From the NCBI GenBank assembly GCA_021202925.1, contig JAJQCD010000033.1, positions 1-64,000 of the forward strand: 64,000 nt of DNA, in the 5' to 3' direction. The notes beneath the pieces were generated by a model. The model was not told where the DNA came from. It saw nothing but the letters and a program-made list of their open reading frames with translations, and searched no databases. The position numbers and the translations under genes are program-made. Shown one piece after another: positions 1 through 9,537 of the stretch; within the stretch, counting starts at the first letter, position 1, and each line of letters begins with the position of its first letter. The DNA comes from Clostridiales bacterium (GTDB lineage: Bacteria; Bacillota; Clostridia; Lachnospirales; Lachnospiraceae).

Positions 1-1004
1 GCCCGGAGGATGGTGCCCGTATGACCAAGGGCTGGTTCAAGGTTATCCCGCCGAACGAGGACAACACCTTCGATACGGACTTCACCGATGGCGACGGCTT
101 CGATGAGACCGACGCAGACGATGAAGATGAGAACTGGTACTATGCGGACAGCGATGGCGAGCTGTACAGCGGCATCATCAAGAAGATTAAGGGTAAGTAT
201 TATGGCTTCCAGCCGGATAACGGAGATGAAGGTGCTTCTTCCATGCTGAGCGGCCTGGTTCTGATTCAGGTGAACGAACAGGGTGAGATCACTGCTGTTG
301 AAGATGACGGCATCGATGCAGACGAACTCGATGATCTGCTGGACGGTGAATATGATGATCTGCTTGCAGAGGGTTATACCCTGTATTACTTCGGTGACAG
401 CGACAACGAGGACACCGACGGTGCGATGAAGACCGGTTCCACGACGATCACCTTGGATGGCGACAGCTACAACTTCTACTTCAGCAAATCCGGTGGTTCC
501 GATACCAAGGGTCGCGGCGTGACCGGTATCGATGATGACAAGTACATCTACAAAGCTGGCGTCAAGATCAAGGCGGACAGCGATGACAAGTATCGTCCGG
601 TTTCTGTTGTCGGCAACAATGACAAGAGTCTGGTTGATATCAATGCAGAGAATGTAACGGTAACCAGATATGACAACAGCGATATGAGAAATGGCAATGC
701 AGGAGATTTCGCAACCGGTTCCTTCCGGAACGATGACGATGATACCACCCGTTATGTCATTCTTTATGGCGAAGGTTTTTATCTCGTAAACTCCAGCGGT
801 ACCATTCAGAAGAATAAGACCGCTGCCAAGGATGGCGACGACTGGTACTATTATGTAGATAATTATGAGATCAAGCTGTACACCAACGAGAAGGAACTGA
901 CTCCGGATGACGGATATGAGGATGATGATCCTTACTATCTGGACAACTGGAAGAACTGGGATTATGATTCCAACGGTGAAATTGACTACGGTTCTCGTAG
1001 CTGA
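1..1004 (+). CDS. Cell-wall-binding-repeat-like surface protein, 5' truncated by window edge
   Basis: Reading frame stays open upstream of the ATG at 21 (..PEDGAR-MTKGWFKV). Aromatic/Gly repeats such as GWFKV, ENWYYADSDGELYSG and DDWYYYVDN resemble CW_binding repeats. Very acidic, no TM. Confidence 0.6.
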   Translation, partial: PEDGARMTKGWFKVIPPNEDNTFDTDFTDGDGFDETDADDEDENWYYADSDGELYSGIIKKIKGKYYGFQPDNGDEGASSMLSGLVLIQVNEQGEITAVEDDGIDADELDDLLDGEYDDLLAEGYTLYYFGDSDNEDTDGAMKTGSTTITLDGDSYNFYFSKSGGSDTKGRGVTGIDDDKYIYKAGVKIKADSDDKYRPVSVVGNNDKSLVDINAENVTVTRYDNSDMRNGNAGDFATGSFRNDDDDTTRYVILYGEGFYLVNSSGTIQKNKTAAKDGDDWYYYVDNYEIKLYTNEKELTPDDGYEDDDPYYLDNWKNWDYDSNGEIDYGSRS

Positions 1005-1041
1005 TTGAATCAATACCGAATAATCCAGAATTTCAAACAAG

Positions 1042-1080
1042 TCTGCAGGGCCGGGGCAACCCGGTCTTGCAGTTTCTCCG
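1042..1080 (+). terminator. Rho-independent-like terminator after surface protein gene
   Basis: Inverted repeat ctgcagggccggg-gcaa-cccggtcttgcag followed by tttct. Confidence 0.5.
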
Positions 1081-1369
1081 CATCATCGCGGAACATTTTG
1101 GGGTGAGTATGAGAACATTGTCAAGTGAATTCAACCATTTTTCTGATTCCGATTCATGTGCATTGTTCTGATATCTGTTTATCTTGTCATTTTTTGTCAG
1201 AATATTTAATTTATTTTAATATCATATTCATCTTTTTTTCGTTTGCTTAATAGATTCGCAACATTTTGGCAAAATTTTAGACATACTATGTCTTTTATGT
1301 GAACTCATTCGACCTGCCAATCCTGGCTCGTATGAATGAATCGTATGGAAAGACAAGGGGAACGACACT

Positions 1370-2173
1370 ATGGAACAGGCATTTGAAGTTTATATGAACG
1401 AGATCGGACTGGCGCCGCATACCATCCGCTCCTATCTTTATTCCGAAAAACAATTCAAAAGCAGATATACAACGGTCAACCGCAAAAATCTGCGCGATTA
1501 CAAGACGTTTCTGATCGACCACTATCAACCGCAGACCGTTAACCTGCGCATCCGCGGAATCAACTGTTACCTGGAAAGCCAGAAGATGGAAAAGCTGAAG
1601 CTGACGTCGATCAAATACCAGCAGAAACCATTCGTAGAGAACGTCATCAGTGAGGCGGACTATCTTTTCTTTAAGAATTGCCTCAAACGGGACAATGAGA
1701 TGCTCTGGTACTTTGTCGTCCGCTTTCTGACTGCCACCGGCGTCCGGGTCAGCGAACTGGTTAAGATCAAGGCAGAACATGTAGAAAAAGGTCACTTTGA
1801 CCTCTATTCCAAGGGTGGGAAGCTGCGTCGCATCTATTTCCCTGCTTCTCTGCGCAGAGAAGCCCTGCAATGGATGAAGGAAATCGGAAGAGACAGCGGC
1901 TATCTCTTCCTGAACCGGAGTGGGAAACCGCTCTCCGAACGCGGCGTCTCAGAACGGCTGAAATTTCACGGGAAACGATATGGGCTGGATGAAGCGGTTC
2001 TTCACCCGCATTCCTTCCGCCATCGCTTCGCCAAAAGCTTCCTGGAGCGGTACAATGACATCGCTCTCCTGGCCGACCTGATGGGGCACGACAGCATCGA
2101 AACCACGCGCATCTATCTGCGCAAAACCAGCACAGAGCAGCAGGAGCTGATCGATAAAATCGTCGACTGGTAA
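1370..2173 (+). CDS. Orphan tyrosine recombinase/integrase (XerC/D-like)
   Basis: TGVRVSELVKI (Arg), HPHSFRHRFAKSFLE (HxxR), LMGHDSIETTRIYLR (GH..Y nucleophile). Confidence 0.9.
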   Translation: MEQAFEVYMNEIGLAPHTIRSYLYSEKQFKSRYTTVNRKNLRDYKTFLIDHYQPQTVNLRIRGINCYLESQKMEKLKLTSIKYQQKPFVENVISEADYLFFKNCLKRDNEMLWYFVVRFLTATGVRVSELVKIKAEHVEKGHFDLYSKGGKLRRIYFPASLRREALQWMKEIGRDSGYLFLNRSGKPLSERGVSERLKFHGKRYGLDEAVLHPHSFRHRFAKSFLERYNDIALLADLMGHDSIETTRIYLRKTSTEQQELIDKIVDW

Positions 2174-2212
2174 GGAAAGGGGCAACGCTTTTTGGGCGTT
2201 GCCCCTTTCCTT
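2172..2212 (+). terminator. Strong perfect hairpin, terminator after recombinase
   Basis: 17-bp perfect inverted repeat aaggaaaggggcaacgc/gcgttgcccctttcctt with 7-nt loop, starting within the stop codon. Confidence 0.7.
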
Positions 2213-2283
2213 AATAACCGCTTCTATCAAAAACTGATCAACAGCCGGAAGTCCATCCACAGGAACCTGCCAAGCTATACCTG

Positions 2284-4002
2284 CTATTGCATAACCACTT
2301 TCTTCATAACAACCCGACATTTTTTTCTGCAGCACGCAATTCCATACTTTAATATTGTCTGCATCTCATCTTCTCTTAGTTCCGCTTCGTAATCATTATG
2401 GTCAATCTGATTCATTGCCTCCCTGCATGCCGCATCAAAATTCTCATTCTCTGCATATTTTACTTCTATGATGATTCCGATTGACTCAGCTTCAATTTCG
2501 ATTGCAATATCATAGTACCCGGTTCCCGATTCCCGATTCGAATCAACCGACCAGTCACTCTTAAAACTCAGGATGCCAAGCAGCATCCCATGATAAAAGC
2601 TTTCTTTGAATGATTTCCTTACTGCCGTATCCCGAATGCTGATGGTCTTCTCCATGAATTTTGTGAAAAGCCGTTCCACATTTTCAGAGTCACCATCTTT
2701 TAACGACCGACAGAACTCGACCACCAGTGCACCATCCTTAGCCACCTCATTTTCAAACAAATTCAGAATAAAATCGCTAAAAATCATGCGGACTTCCGTG
2801 TTAGGAATCGTTAGTCTTACCATGTTTCCTGATGGTGTTCCACTCTGTGTCAGATATCCTGTCGCAAACAACAAGCTCCACATATTTTCAATGGAATCAT
2901 ACATACTGTCATAGGTAAGTTGTTCCTCAATCTTCTTCTGAACCGTCTGTCCGGAAATCAATCGCTCAAGCTGTCCTTTCGTCACCCCGTCTCCAAGGCG
3001 TCGGATAAATCTTCGTAATTCCTCATTTCCACTGGAATTTGCCCAATAACTCTTTGGGGTTTTATCTGGATTTGTCAGAAGATGATTACACCAGTTTATT
3101 ACATCCCAGGGGTTATAAACGTTCGTGTGAGCAATCTGATACCCATCATACCATTCTTTTGTCACCTCATAATATTTGGACAACCCATACGTTGCCAGCA
3201 TTTCCCGAACTTCTTCATCGGTGAAGCCAAAATACTCATCACATTCCGCGTCAAGCAGTGTATACAGCTTCGGATTATTAAGCCCTGTGAAAATACTTTC
3301 CTTTGACACGCGAAGGCAGCCGGTCAATACTGCAAAATACAGGTTTTCGTTTCCCTTAAGGGCAGAATCAAACATCGTACGGATTGTGTTTATCATTTGC
3401 CCGTAATAACAATGTTCATTTGCCTTTGCAAGCGGTACATCATACTCATCAATAAGAATAATCACCTTTTTTCCGTAATGCTTTTGGAGCAGCATGGATA
3501 AATTTTTCAGGCTTCTTGTCAACACAGTCTCCGACATCACAAAACTCCCCTGTCCGGAATTGTCAAACTGGATCAATTGTCCATATAGTCTTTTATCATC
3601 GATATTCAACCTGTCGCTGTCCAGCAGAAAACGGAATCGCAATGCCTCTTCGCCTATAATAGAACACAACTGGTTCCTTGCCTGTTCAAATCTATCCGAC
3701 TGAGCGGTTTTCAGACTGATCGATACCACCGGATACTGCCCCATGTATTCCTTACAGAGCTTTTCTTCATTTGAAATAACGAGACCTTCAAACAGATTCC
3801 TGTCTGCTCCAATTTCAAAAAATCGCTGAAGCATACTCATGTTGAGACTTTTTCCAAATCGACGTGGACGTGTAAAAAGATTCACCTTTCCCCAATTTTC
3901 CAGAAGCTCTTTTATCATACCTGTTTTGTCAACATAGTAAAAATCCTGTGTGATCATTTCCTCAAAATCATCAATGCCAATCGGCATCTTTTTGTTCTTC
4001 AA
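2284..4002 (-). CDS. AAA-ATPase-like protein with C-terminal PD-(D/E)XK nuclease-like domain (PF09820/PF08011-type)
   Basis: FTRPRRFGKSLNMSML P-loop, VIILIDEYDVPL Walker B, C-terminal DIAIEIEAESIGIIIEVKYA. TTG start at 4002 inferred from ggaggtgagg RBS 5 nt upstream; the ORF-track ATG at 4071 has no support. Confidence 0.8.
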   Translation of the reverse strand: MKNKKMPIGIDDFEEMITQDFYYVDKTGMIKELLENWGKVNLFTRPRRFGKSLNMSMLQRFFEIGADRNLFEGLVISNEEKLCKEYMGQYPVVSISLKTAQSDRFEQARNQLCSIIGEEALRFRFLLDSDRLNIDDKRLYGQLIQFDNSGQGSFVMSETVLTRSLKNLSMLLQKHYGKKVIILIDEYDVPLAKANEHCYYGQMINTIRTMFDSALKGNENLYFAVLTGCLRVSKESIFTGLNNPKLYTLLDAECDEYFGFTDEEVREMLATYGLSKYYEVTKEWYDGYQIAHTNVYNPWDVINWCNHLLTNPDKTPKSYWANSSGNEELRRFIRRLGDGVTKGQLERLISGQTVQKKIEEQLTYDSMYDSIENMWSLLFATGYLTQSGTPSGNMVRLTIPNTEVRMIFSDFILNLFENEVAKDGALVVEFCRSLKDGDSENVERLFTKFMEKTISIRDTAVRKSFKESFYHGMLLGILSFKSDWSVDSNRESGTGYYDIAIEIEAESIGIIIEVKYAENENFDAACREAMNQIDHNDYEAELREDEMQTILKYGIACCRKKCRVVMKKVVMQ

Positions 4003-4112
4003 TGTCCTCACCTCCGATCCCGCCTCCTGGCTGACTCCTGCTGGTTCTAGTATACACCAGTATCGCCCCATCCGTCAAACGGATGAGGCGACTTCACTGA
4101 TTGCTGTCTCAA

Positions 4113-5786
4113 TTATGAATAAAAGATTCGGTTCACTGCACTGAAAATACCTCTCACGGACGCCCGGGTGATATTCGAACTGATGCCCACGCCATAGGTC
4201 GCCCGGCCGGTATCCTGATCCATCAGATAAATGTAGGATGCCGCCTGTGCGCCGGAACCCGTGCTGAGTGCATGCTCGCTGTAATCCAGAACCTTGATCT
4301 GGATGCCAAAAGCATCTTCCATGCCGCGCTGGACCGCGTCAATCGGTCCGTTGCCCACGCCCTCGAAGGTCTTCTCGATGCCATGATCCGTATAAGTGAC
4401 CTTCGCTACGGTCGCATATTCGCCCGGATCCGTCTCCATATCGCTGATCTGGAGTCTGCGGAAATGCATCGGCTCCTTCTTGTCCAGATAACAGTTGCGG
4501 AACTCCTGCATGATCTGCTCCGGAGCGACCTCACCCTGCTTCTCGGAAATCTTCTGAATCACGTCGGCGAATTCCTTGTGCATGCCCTTCGGCAGGCGGA
4601 AACCATAGAAGGTATCCATGACAAAGGCCACGCCGCCCTTACCCGACTGGCTGTTGATGCGGACAATCGGCTCGTATACCCGTCCGATATCAGACGGATC
4701 AATCGGAAGATAGGGAACCTCCCAATACTGTCCATTCCGCTCATGCAGCGCCTGCATGCCCTTGTTGATCGCATCCTGATGAGAACCGGAGAAAGCAGTA
4801 AATACCAGCTTACCCGCATACGGATGGCGCTCATCAATGCCCATCTTCGTACAACGCTCATACACCTCCGCGATCTCACGGACGTTCTCGATGTTCAGCT
4901 CCGGATCCACACCCTGAGAGAACATATTATAAGCCAGCGTCAGGATGTCCACATTACCGGTGCGCTCACCGTTGCCGAACAGGGTTCCTTCGACACGGTC
5001 CGCTCCGGCAAGCAGCGCCAGCTCTGTCGCCGCCACGCCGGTTCCCCGGTCGTTGTGCGGATGCACGCTCAGGATAATATTCTCTCTGTTCTTAAAATGC
5101 TTGCTCATCCACTCAATCTGATCGGCATAGACATTCGGCGTCGTCATCTCCACCGTCGACGGCAGATTGAAAATAATCGGCTTGCCCGGCGTCGCGTCGC
5201 CCCAGGTGTCCTGCACGGCCGTACAGACCTCCAGCGCATAATCCAGTTCCGTACCGGTGAAGCTCTCCGGAGAATACTCCAGCATCAGATCTCCGTCATA
5301 ATCCTTCATATACTTCTTCACCAGATTGGTGCCATCGATGGCGATCTGCTTCACTTCATCTTTGCTCGCGTGAAACACGACGTCACGCTGCAAGGTAGAA
5401 GTAGAATTGTAAATGTGGACGACTACCTTCTTGATTCCCTGAATGGACTCAAATGTACGCTTGATCAGATGCTCCCGACACTGCACCAGCACCTGAACCC
5501 GGACGTCATCCGGAATCATCTTCCGCTCTACCAGCTGTCTGAGGAAATCATACTCAATCTGGGAGGCGGACGGGAAACCGATCTCGATCTCCTTGAATCC
5601 CAGATTCACCAGCATGTTGAAGAATTCAACCTTCTCCTCCACAACCATCGGCTCCACCAGCGCCTGGTTGCCATCACGCAGATCCACACTGCACCAGACC
5701 GGCGCCTTTGTGATCTCGCGGTTCGGCCACTCTCGCTCCGGATAATCGACCACCGGATTTTTTTTGTATTTTTGATAATTTAACAT
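4113..5786 (-). CDS. leuA: 2-isopropylmalate synthase
   Basis: APVWCSVDLRDGNQALVEPM, SVHPHNDRGTGVAATELALLAGADRVEGTLFGNGERTGN; start MLNYQKYKK preceded by aggaggag. Confidence 0.95.
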   Translation of the reverse strand: MLNYQKYKKNPVVDYPEREWPNREITKAPVWCSVDLRDGNQALVEPMVVEEKVEFFNMLVNLGFKEIEIGFPSASQIEYDFLRQLVERKMIPDDVRVQVLVQCREHLIKRTFESIQGIKKVVVHIYNSTSTLQRDVVFHASKDEVKQIAIDGTNLVKKYMKDYDGDLMLEYSPESFTGTELDYALEVCTAVQDTWGDATPGKPIIFNLPSTVEMTTPNVYADQIEWMSKHFKNRENIILSVHPHNDRGTGVAATELALLAGADRVEGTLFGNGERTGNVDILTLAYNMFSQGVDPELNIENVREIAEVYERCTKMGIDERHPYAGKLVFTAFSGSHQDAINKGMQALHERNGQYWEVPYLPIDPSDIGRVYEPIVRINSQSGKGGVAFVMDTFYGFRLPKGMHKEFADVIQKISEKQGEVAPEQIMQEFRNCYLDKKEPMHFRRLQISDMETDPGEYATVAKVTYTDHGIEKTFEGVGNGPIDAVQRGMEDAFGIQIKVLDYSEHALSTGSGAQAASYIYLMDQDTGRATYGVGISSNITRASVRGIFSAVNRIFYS

Positions 5787-6032
5787 GGTTTTCTCCTCCT
5801 GAATCATTACAAGTAATAATCGTAAATCAGCCTGATTGTCAGCCTGGACATTTCTGAAACCCTGCCCGTTCTCTCTGTCCTGTGAATATCTGTCTCTCTT
5901 ACATGCGCCGCTTCAGGCTGCGCAGTCGGTAAACCACGCCGTAATTTTTGACGATAAAAATCGTCACGCGTTTGGGTTCAGCCCCATCTCTGCATCATTC
6001 CTTTACTTCAGATTGCGAAGCGGCTCCGGAGC

Positions 6033-6071
6033 AAAAAAAGACTACACCGGATGCAGACTGCACCCGGTGTA
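6033..6071 (-). terminator. Rho-independent terminator downstream of glmM
   Basis: 13-bp stem (minus strand tacaccgggtgca-gtc-tgcatccggtgta) followed by gtcttttttt. Confidence 0.75.
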
Positions 6072-6161
6072 TCTCCGGCCTCTCTGCCGCAACGTTATTC
6101 TAGTTTACCACATTTTGAGCCAATATGCAAGGTTCATTTCAGGCCATTACAAAACCGGCCA

Positions 6162-7535
6162 TTACAACAGGACATGTCCCTGTGCCTTCATGACGGCTAT
6201 CACCTGATCGACGTATTTCTCACAGAGTTCCTCTGTCTCCGCTTCCACCATGACACGCACGACCGGTTCCGTACCGGACTGACGCAGCAGCAGACGACCG
6301 TCGCTTCCCAGCATCGCAGCAACCTTCTGCGCCTCTGCCTGCACCAGAGGATCGTCCTGCGCGGCCTGCTTGTCGCGAACACGGACATTTTTCAGAACCT
6401 GTGGATAAATCTCCACTTCCGACGCCAGCTTGCCCAGCGTCTCCTTCTTCTCCAGCATCACTTCCATTACCTTCAGGGAGGTCAGAATGCCGTCGCCGGT
6501 CGTAGCATGCTTGCTGAAAATGATATGCCCGGACTGCTCTCCTCCCAGGCAGTTGCCATTGCGCGCCATATTTTCATAGACATATTTGTCGCCCACGGCT
6601 GTCTTCTCGTAAGAGATGCCCTCGCGGTCAAACGCCCGGTACAGTCCGAAATTGGACATCACCGTGGTCACAACCGTATTGTTAAACAGTGCGCCCGTCT
6701 CCTTCATGTACTTTCCGCAGATATAAAGAATCAAATCACCGTTTACTTCATTGCCGTTCTCGTCCACGGCAATGCAGCGGTCCGCGTCTCCGTCATAAGC
6801 GAAGCCGACGTCGCACCCGGTCTCTTTCACATAGGACTTCAGCACCTCGATATGCGTCGAACCGCAGTCCAGGTTGATATTCAGCCCATTGGGATTGTTG
6901 TGGATCACAAAGGTCTGCGCGCCCAGCGCGTCGAACACATTCTTGGCGATCGCCGAAGCGCTTCCGTTCGAACAGTCAAGCGCAACCTTCTTCCCCTTGA
7001 AGGAACGGGTCGCAATGGAAATCAGGTAACCGATATAGCGGTTGCGTCCCGCGGCGAAATCGACGGTACGGCCGATCCGGTCTCTCTGCGCGAAAGGAAG
7101 CTCCCCTGCCTCACCGTCCAGATACCGCTCAATCTCAGTGACAACCTCTTCCTCCAGCTTTTCCCCTCTGCCATTGATGACTTTGATTCCATTGTCATAA
7201 TAAGGGTTATGGCTGGCGGAAATCATAATGCCGCAGTCGAAGCCCTCCGTGCGGACGACATAGGACACGCTGGGCGTCGTTGTGACGTGGAGCAAATACG
7301 CATCCGCCCCGGACGCCGTCAGTCCGGCTGCCAGCGCATATTCAAACATATAACTGCTGCGCCGGGTATCCTTGCCAATCGCCACCCGGCAGCGTCCCTC
7401 CGGGTTCTCCGGCGTCGCGGTCTCGTTCTTTCTGTAATACCATCCCAGGAAACGACCCACGCGATAGGCGTGCTCCACGGTCAGATTGACATTGGCTTCC
7501 CCGCGGAATCCGTCCGTTCCAAAATATTTTCCCAT
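6162..7535 (-). CDS. glmM: Phosphoglucosamine mutase
   Basis: MGKYFGTDGFRG, IMISASHNPYYDNGIKV, DGDADRC, RQSGTEPVVRVMVE. Confidence 0.85.
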   Translation of the reverse strand: MGKYFGTDGFRGEANVNLTVEHAYRVGRFLGWYYRKNETATPENPEGRCRVAIGKDTRRSSYMFEYALAAGLTASGADAYLLHVTTTPSVSYVVRTEGFDCGIMISASHNPYYDNGIKVINGRGEKLEEEVVTEIERYLDGEAGELPFAQRDRIGRTVDFAAGRNRYIGYLISIATRSFKGKKVALDCSNGSASAIAKNVFDALGAQTFVIHNNPNGLNINLDCGSTHIEVLKSYVKETGCDVGFAYDGDADRCIAVDENGNEVNGDLILYICGKYMKETGALFNNTVVTTVMSNFGLYRAFDREGISYEKTAVGDKYVYENMARNGNCLGGEQSGHIIFSKHATTGDGILTSLKVMEVMLEKKETLGKLASEVEIYPQVLKNVRVRDKQAAQDDPLVQAEAQKVAAMLGSDGRLLLRQSGTEPVVRVMVEAETEELCEKYVDQVIAVMKAQGHVLL

Positions 7536-7537
7536 GC

Positions 7538-8455
7538 TCATTCTCCATTCAACTCGTTCAGATACCGCGCGAGCGCATCCTGCCACGTCGGCAGCGGCGC
7601 AAAACCGGCCGCTCTCAGCTTGCTCTTATCCAGGCGGCTGTTGAACGGGCGGGCTGCTTTGCTCAGGCCGTATTCCGCAGTCGTCACCGGAATCACGTTC
7701 GTCGCATACCCTGCCTGCCGGAAGATTTCCTTTGTGAAATCATACCAGCTGATATAACCGCCTTCATTTGTCGCGTGATAATAGCCATATTTCTCCGTCT
7801 CAACCATATCGGCCAGCAGGCGCGCCAGATCATAGGTATACGTCGGCGTACCGATCTGATCGTTGACCACGCGAATCGTATCGTGCGTCTTTCCCAGGTT
7901 CAGCATCGTGCGGATGAAATTCTTCCCGTTGCGGCCAAAAACCCAGGCAATGCGGACAATAAAGTATTTTTCCAGCAGTTCCGAAACCGCCAGTTCGCCT
8001 TCCAGCTTGGTCTGTCCATAGACGTTAAGCGGCCGGTAATCCCGGCAGTCCGGCTGCCAGGGCTCCGTACCCTGACCGTCAAATACATAATCGGTACTGA
8101 TGTAGATCATCTTGCAGTCCAGCGCCTTGCAGACCGCAGCGATATTCCTCGTGCCGCCCGCATTGATCGCACGAACCTTTTCCACCTGATCCGCATCCTC
8201 CGCCGCATCTACGGCCGTCCAGGCGGCGCAGTGGATGACTGCGTCCGGATGCGCCTCCGTGAGCACATGCTCCACTGCATCCGCATCCGTGATGTCTAAC
8301 TGCACATAGGGCGCCGTCGTCACGGCCGAACCGTCCGTCACGCCGCTGTAAAGCGGCTGAATATCGGAGCCGACGCCATCCTGACCGCGCCTGGCCAGTT
8401 CATTCATCACGTCATGGCCGAGCTGACCGCCCACGCCCGTCACAAATATCCTCAT
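7538..8455 (-). CDS. rfbD: dTDP-4-dehydrorhamnose reductase
   Basis: MRIFVTGVGGQLGHDV, YISTDYVFDG, YGQTKLEGE. Confidence 0.92.
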   Translation of the reverse strand: MRIFVTGVGGQLGHDVMNELARRGQDGVGSDIQPLYSGVTDGSAVTTAPYVQLDITDADAVEHVLTEAHPDAVIHCAAWTAVDAAEDADQVEKVRAINAGGTRNIAAVCKALDCKMIYISTDYVFDGQGTEPWQPDCRDYRPLNVYGQTKLEGELAVSELLEKYFIVRIAWVFGRNGKNFIRTMLNLGKTHDTIRVVNDQIGTPTYTYDLARLLADMVETEKYGYYHATNEGGYISWYDFTKEIFRQAGYATNVIPVTTAEYGLSKAARPFNSRLDKSKLRAAGFAPLPTWQDALARYLNELNGE

Positions 8456-8470
8456 TTCGTTTCCTCCCGC

Positions 8471-9499
8471 TCACGCCTGCCCACGGTTTCCGTACATCTT
8501 CTCGTAATAGTTCTGATACTCTCCGGAAATGATCGTCTCCCACCATTCCCGGTTCTCTAGGTACCAGCGGATCGTTTTGCGGATGCCGTCCGCGAATTTG
8601 GTCTCCGGAAGCCAGCCAAGTTCTCTGTAGATCTTCGTGGGGTCAATCGCATAACGCATGTCATGGCCCTTGCGGTCCGCCACATGCGTGATCAGGCTCT
8701 CCGGCTTGCCCAGCTCCTGACAGATCAGCTTCACAATGTCAATGTTTCTCATCTCATTGTGACCGCCCACGTTATAAACCTCACCGACCCGTCCCTGATG
8801 GATAATCCGATCAATCGCACGGCAATGATCTTCCACATAGAGCCAGTCGCGGACGTTCAGACCTTCCCCATAGACCGGAAGCGGTTTGTCATTCAGCGCA
8901 TTCGCGATCATCAGCGGAATCAGCTTTTCCGGGAAATGATACGGCCCATAATTGTTCGAACAGCGGCTGATCGTCACCGGCAGGCCGTACGTCCGATGGT
9001 AAGCCAGTACCAGCAGGTCAGCGGCCGCCTTGGAGCTCGAATACGGGCTGCTCGTGTGAATCGGCGTCTCCTCGGTAAAAAAGAGATCCGGCCGGTCCAG
9101 GGGCAGGTCGCCGTACACCTCATCGGTCGACACCTGATGATAACGGGTGATGCCATACTTGCGGCAGGCGTCCATCAGCGTCGCCGTGCCAATGATATTG
9201 GTCTGCAAAAAGATACCCGGATCCTCAATCGAGCGATCCACATGGCTTTCCGCCGCAAAATTCACAACCATATCCGGATGCTCTTCCTCGAACAGCCGGT
9301 ACACGGCATCCCGGTCGCAGATATCCGCCTTCACAAAACGGAACTGCGGATGATCCATCACCGGCGCCAGCGTGGAAAGATTTCCCGCATAGGTCAGTTT
9401 ATCCAGGCAGATGATCCGGTCATCCGGATGCGCCTCCAGCATATGGAATATAAAATTGCTGCCGATGAATCCGGCGCCGCCGGTCACAATAATATTCAT
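8471..9499 (-). CDS. rfbB: dTDP-glucose 4,6-dehydratase
   Basis: MNIIVTGGAGFIGSNFIFHMLE, HQVSTDEVYGDLP, YSSSKAAADLLV, NNYGPYHFPEKLIPL. Confidence 0.95.
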   Translation of the reverse strand: MNIIVTGGAGFIGSNFIFHMLEAHPDDRIICLDKLTYAGNLSTLAPVMDHPQFRFVKADICDRDAVYRLFEEEHPDMVVNFAAESHVDRSIEDPGIFLQTNIIGTATLMDACRKYGITRYHQVSTDEVYGDLPLDRPDLFFTEETPIHTSSPYSSSKAAADLLVLAYHRTYGLPVTISRCSNNYGPYHFPEKLIPLMIANALNDKPLPVYGEGLNVRDWLYVEDHCRAIDRIIHQGRVGEVYNVGGHNEMRNIDIVKLICQELGKPESLITHVADRKGHDMRYAIDPTKIYRELGWLPETKFADGIRKTIRWYLENREWWETIISGEYQNYYEKMYGNRGQA

Positions 9500-9537
9500 G
9501 ATCTTTCCCATCCTTTCTCCAGTCTATGTATCCGGTC

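Noticed and set aside
4272-5783. 503-aa plus-strand ORF antisense to leuA
   Set aside because: Shadow ORF: composition is Arg/His/Leu-rich with no recognisable motifs, and the minus frame is unmistakably LeuA.
5852-6032. T-box or riboswitch leader for leuA
   Set aside because: No T-box consensus or specifier/antiterminator arrangement recognised; the only strong terminator (6033-6071) belongs to glmM upstream. The hairpin tgacgat-aaaa-atcgtca near 5950-5975 has no T-tract in the right direction.
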